This document shows positions 61,796 through 64,000 of a stretch of 64,000 nt of DNA, in pieces. Position numbers and translations under genes: made by a program. A model generated the notes under the pieces. The model was not told the DNA's origin, made no database searches, and was given only the letters and a program-made list of their open reading frames with translations. The stretch lies in the NCBI GenBank assembly GCA_020852865.1, contig JADYZZ010000052.1, positions 1 to 64,000 of the forward strand, written 5' to 3'. Each line of letters begins with the position of its first letter. Positions within the stretch are counted from its first letter, which is position 1. This DNA is from Rubrivivax sp. (GTDB taxonomy: Bacteria; Pseudomonadota; Gammaproteobacteria; Burkholderiales; Burkholderiaceae_C).

Positions 61796-63478
61796 GTGCA
61801 GTCCATGAGAGACATCGACAACGAACTGCGAGCCTGGGAAATGCGCCATGCGCAGCAGTTCGCAAACGAGCGCAAGCCCCATTTCAGCTCGGATTCGGGC
61901 ATCCCGTACCAGCGTCTGTATACACCGCTCGATCTCGAGAAGATCGGCTTCGAGTACGGCAAGAGCCTAGGTTTCCCGGGCGAAGCGCCTTTCACGCGCG
62001 GCATCACGCCGACGATGTACCGCGGCGAGCATTACCTGTCGGCGCAATACATGGGGTTCTCCACGCCGGAGGAGACCAATGCGCTGTTCAAGCTCCTGCA
62101 GGCCAAAGGCAGCAAGGCCCTGCACCTGGCCTTCGACCTGCCGACGATCCAGGGCTACGACTGCGACCATCCGCTTGCCTACGACGACGTGGGCAAGACC
62201 GGGCTGTCGCTGTCCACGCTCGACGATCTGGAGACGGTGCTCGATTCGATCGACATCAGCAAGATCTCGGTGGCCTGGGTAAACAACCCGCTTGCCGTGG
62301 TCTGGGTGGCGATGATGTGCGTGCTGGCCGAGCGGCGCGGCATCGCCTGGTCCGACACGCTCGGCTTCTTCCAGAACGACATCATCAAGGGCTTCCTCAC
62401 GGACAGCCAGTTCATCTATCCCCCCGATCCGTCCGTGCGACTGGCCACCGACGTGATCACCTTCGGCATCCGCCACATGCCCAAGGCGCGCGTGTCCAAC
62501 CTGTGCTGCCTGCAATACGAGGAGTCGGCCTGCGACGAGGCGCACCAGTTGGCCTTCGGCATGGCCACCGGCACGGCCTACATCCGGGCGGCGCTGGCGC
62601 GCGGCTGCGACATCGACGACGTCGCGCCCCGCATCTCCTTCCTCGGCTGCGTCAACCATCGTGACTTCCTGTGCGAGGTGGCCAAGTGGCGGGCCGCCCG
62701 GCGGCTCTGGTCGGGGCTGATGCGCGACCAGTACGGCGCGAAGAAGCCGGAGTCCATGGCACCCTGGGTGCGGGTTTCGACGGGGGGTCTGGATCTGATC
62801 AAGGACTCGCGCGACATGAACGTGGCGCGCGGTGCGCTGGCCTGCCTGGCGATGGCCTTCGCCGGCATCCAGTCGGCCACCCCCAAGACCTACGACGAGC
62901 CACTCGGGATCCCGAGCGAGGAGGCCAGCATCACCGCCCTGCGCAGCGTGCAGCTGGTGCAGTTCGAGACGGGGGTATGCGACATCGTCGATCCCCTGGG
63001 CGGCTCCTACGCGGTCGAGGTGCTGACGCACGAAGTCGAGCAGCGCGCACGCGCCGAACTCGAGCGCATCGAGGCCATGGGCGGCATGGTCGAGGCGGTG
63101 AAGAACGGCTATGCCGCCAAGAAGATCCTCGAAGCCGGGACGCGGCACGTGGCCCGCGTCACCTCCGGCGAGAAGCTCTCGCTGGGGCTGAACATCTACC
63201 CGCCCGAGGACGCCACCGAGCGCGAGGACTTCTACCTGCCGGCACCGGCCGCGGTGGTCGACGAGCGCATCGCCGCGCTGCGGGCTTCCAAGGCGCGGCG
63301 CGACCAGGCGGCGCTGGCGGACGCGCTCGACAAGGTGCGCCTGGTGGCGTCGCAGCCGGCCGGCGAAGACTCGAACATGATCTTCCCGATCATCGAGGCG
63401 GTGCGCGTCGGGGCGACCAGCGGCGAGATCGCCGACGCGATGAAGGACGTCTTCGGCGGCTACCGGCTGCCGTGGTGA
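61796..63478 (+). CDS. Divergent B12-dependent acyl-CoA mutase large subunit
   Basis: The 560-aa protein is the size of 2-hydroxyisobutyryl- or isobutyryl-CoA mutase large subunits without the B12 domain. GTG 61796 has AAGGAGGA five nt upstream; ATG 61805 is the alternative. Family signatures include FDLPTIQGYDCDHPLAYDDVG, FFQNDIIKGFL, IYPPDPSVRLATD and PRISFLGCVNHRDFLCEVAKWRAARRLW. Compared with methylmalonyl-CoA mutase (from memory), RQYAGF is AQYMGF, the active-site GYHMQE is CLQYEE (Tyr243 to Leu, His244 to Gln), and the HTQSLHTN region is rewritten, while Tyr89 and Arg207 equivalents remain. It is either a mutase with new substrate or a non-catalytic partner of the large subunit that follows. 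Confidence 0.93.
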   Translation: MQSMRDIDNELRAWEMRHAQQFANERKPHFSSDSGIPYQRLYTPLDLEKIGFEYGKSLGFPGEAPFTRGITPTMYRGEHYLSAQYMGFSTPEETNALFKLLQAKGSKALHLAFDLPTIQGYDCDHPLAYDDVGKTGLSLSTLDDLETVLDSIDISKISVAWVNNPLAVVWVAMMCVLAERRGIAWSDTLGFFQNDIIKGFLTDSQFIYPPDPSVRLATDVITFGIRHMPKARVSNLCCLQYEESACDEAHQLAFGMATGTAYIRAALARGCDIDDVAPRISFLGCVNHRDFLCEVAKWRAARRLWSGLMRDQYGAKKPESMAPWVRVSTGGLDLIKDSRDMNVARGALACLAMAFAGIQSATPKTYDEPLGIPSEEASITALRSVQLVQFETGVCDIVDPLGGSYAVEVLTHEVEQRARAELERIEAMGGMVEAVKNGYAAKKILEAGTRHVARVTSGEKLSLGLNIYPPEDATEREDFYLPAPAAVVDERIAALRASKARRDQAALADALDKVRLVASQPAGEDSNMIFPIIEAVRVGATSGEIADAMKDVFGGYRLPW

Positions 63479-63488
63479 GGAGGCGCGC

Positions 63489-63923
63489 ATGGAACGCAAG
63501 GCAAGGGTATTGGTGGCCAAGGCCGGTCTGGACGGACACCAAGCGGGCATCCGGCTCGTGGCGCAGACGCTGCGCGACGCCGGCATGGAGGTCATCTACC
63601 TCGGCCACTACAACAGCGTCGAGCAGATCGTGCAGGCCGCCGTCGAGGAACAGGTCGACGTCGTCGGCCTGAGCTCGCTGTGCGGCGCGCACAAGGAGGT
63701 CGTGCCCAAGGTCGTGTCGGGGTTGCGGCACGCGGGCCTGGCCGATGTCCCGCTGATCGTCGGCGGCGTGATTCCGAACAGAGACATCCCGCTGCTCGCC
63801 GAGGCCGGCGTGGCGCGCGTGTTCAAGGGCGGTACGCCGCTCGACGAGATTTCCTCTTTCGTGCGCGAAGCGGCGCGGCAGCGTCACGCCGCACTCGGCG
63901 ACGCACCCAGCCGCAAGGAGTAG
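63489..63923 (+). CDS. B12-binding subunit of an acyl-CoA mutase (copy 2)
   Basis: The 144-aa cobalamin-binding protein has VLVAKAGLDGHQAGIRL with DxHxxG, VVGLSSLCGAH and LIVGGVIPNRD. It differs from copy 1 at many positions (DGHQAG against DGHDRG), so they are not recent duplicates. It lies 10 nt after the large-subunit gene and 4 nt before the next gene. Confidence 0.94.
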   Translation: MERKARVLVAKAGLDGHQAGIRLVAQTLRDAGMEVIYLGHYNSVEQIVQAAVEEQVDVVGLSSLCGAHKEVVPKVVSGLRHAGLADVPLIVGGVIPNRDIPLLAEAGVARVFKGGTPLDEISSFVREAARQRHAALGDAPSRKE

Positions 63924-63927
63924 GAAG

Positions 63928-64000
63928 ATGAACGATATCGAACGGATCCGCGCTGCCGAGCAGGCCTGGCGCGAATCGAACCAGGCTGAACTCGAGCGCG
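63928..64000 (+). CDS. Partial gene, possible second mutase large subunit
   Basis: Only 24 codons are in the window, reading MNDIERIRAAEQAWRESNQ and on. The start has a GGAG-containing leader (63917-63920) and follows the B12 subunit after 4 nt. The N-terminal pattern of a short helix then AxxAWR resembles the start of acyl-CoA mutase large subunits, including the one at 61796 (DNELRAWEMRHAQQ). Identification is tentative because the fragment is so short. Confidence 0.5.
   Translation, partial: MNDIERIRAAEQAWRESNQAELER

Noticed and set aside
61917-61924. Perfect TGTATACA inside the mutase gene
   Set aside because: It lies within the coding sequence, where the codons encode Leu-Tyr-Thr of a conserved segment, and is far from a promoter. 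Probably coincidence.

Overview
The window is very GC-rich DNA with dense short-spaced operons, an ileS-lspA-ribF housekeeping block, pimeloyl-CoA-type acyl-CoA dehydrogenases and many LIV-type ABC transporters. This points to a betaproteobacterium of the Burkholderiales (Rubrivivax/Leptothrix/Ideonella-like). That placement is an inference from gene content and composition; no 16S or other marker is present.

Layout. (1) 1-3244: the proximal end of a chromosomal integron. intI lies on the + strand, an attI core at 1980-1986, and three cassettes run leftwards, each ending in a near-identical 78-bp attC (803-880, 460-537, 117-194). The first cassette carries two unknown genes of visibly lower GC; the next two are 343-bp sister cassettes with no convincing gene. 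(2) 3314-8079: lspA, ileS, ribF. (3) 8112-13337: a surface-glycan patch of glycosyltransferases, a DUF5672 protein and a methyltransferase. (4) 13476-34177: general metabolism and cell envelope: P1 peptidase with two acyl-CoA dehydrogenases, retropepsin-like protease, murB, hybrid histidine kinase, TPR lipoprotein, a 2OG-dioxygenase coupled to a PLP ammonia-lyase, S10 peptidase, pseudouridine synthase, MFS exporter, glycerophosphodiesterase, Ser/Thr kinase and serine hydrolase. (5) 34343-64000: a catabolic island that runs off the right end.

The island holds two Asp/Glu-racemase-fold proteins lacking both catalytic cysteines, a SnoaL-like protein, five short-chain dehydrogenases, two complete LIV-type ABC transporters, a GntR/FCD regulator, an Old Yellow Enzyme, and a long + strand operon. 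That operon encodes a B12-binding subunit, amidohydrolase, acyl-CoA ligase, 3-hydroxyacyl-CoA dehydrogenase, thiolase with DUF35 partner, MeaB-type GTPase, fused CoA-transferase, a divergent B12-dependent acyl-CoA mutase large subunit, a second B12 subunit, and the start of what may be a second large subunit. Palindromes centred on GTATAC or GTACAC sit in four intergenic promoter regions of the island and are the likely operators of the GntR protein.

Taken together the island looks like an uptake, activation, beta-oxidation and carbon-skeleton-rearrangement pathway for an unidentified branched or cyclic acid. The main point of novelty is the mutase: it keeps the family fold signatures but has lost the near-universal active-site Tyr-His pair and several CoA-contact residues.
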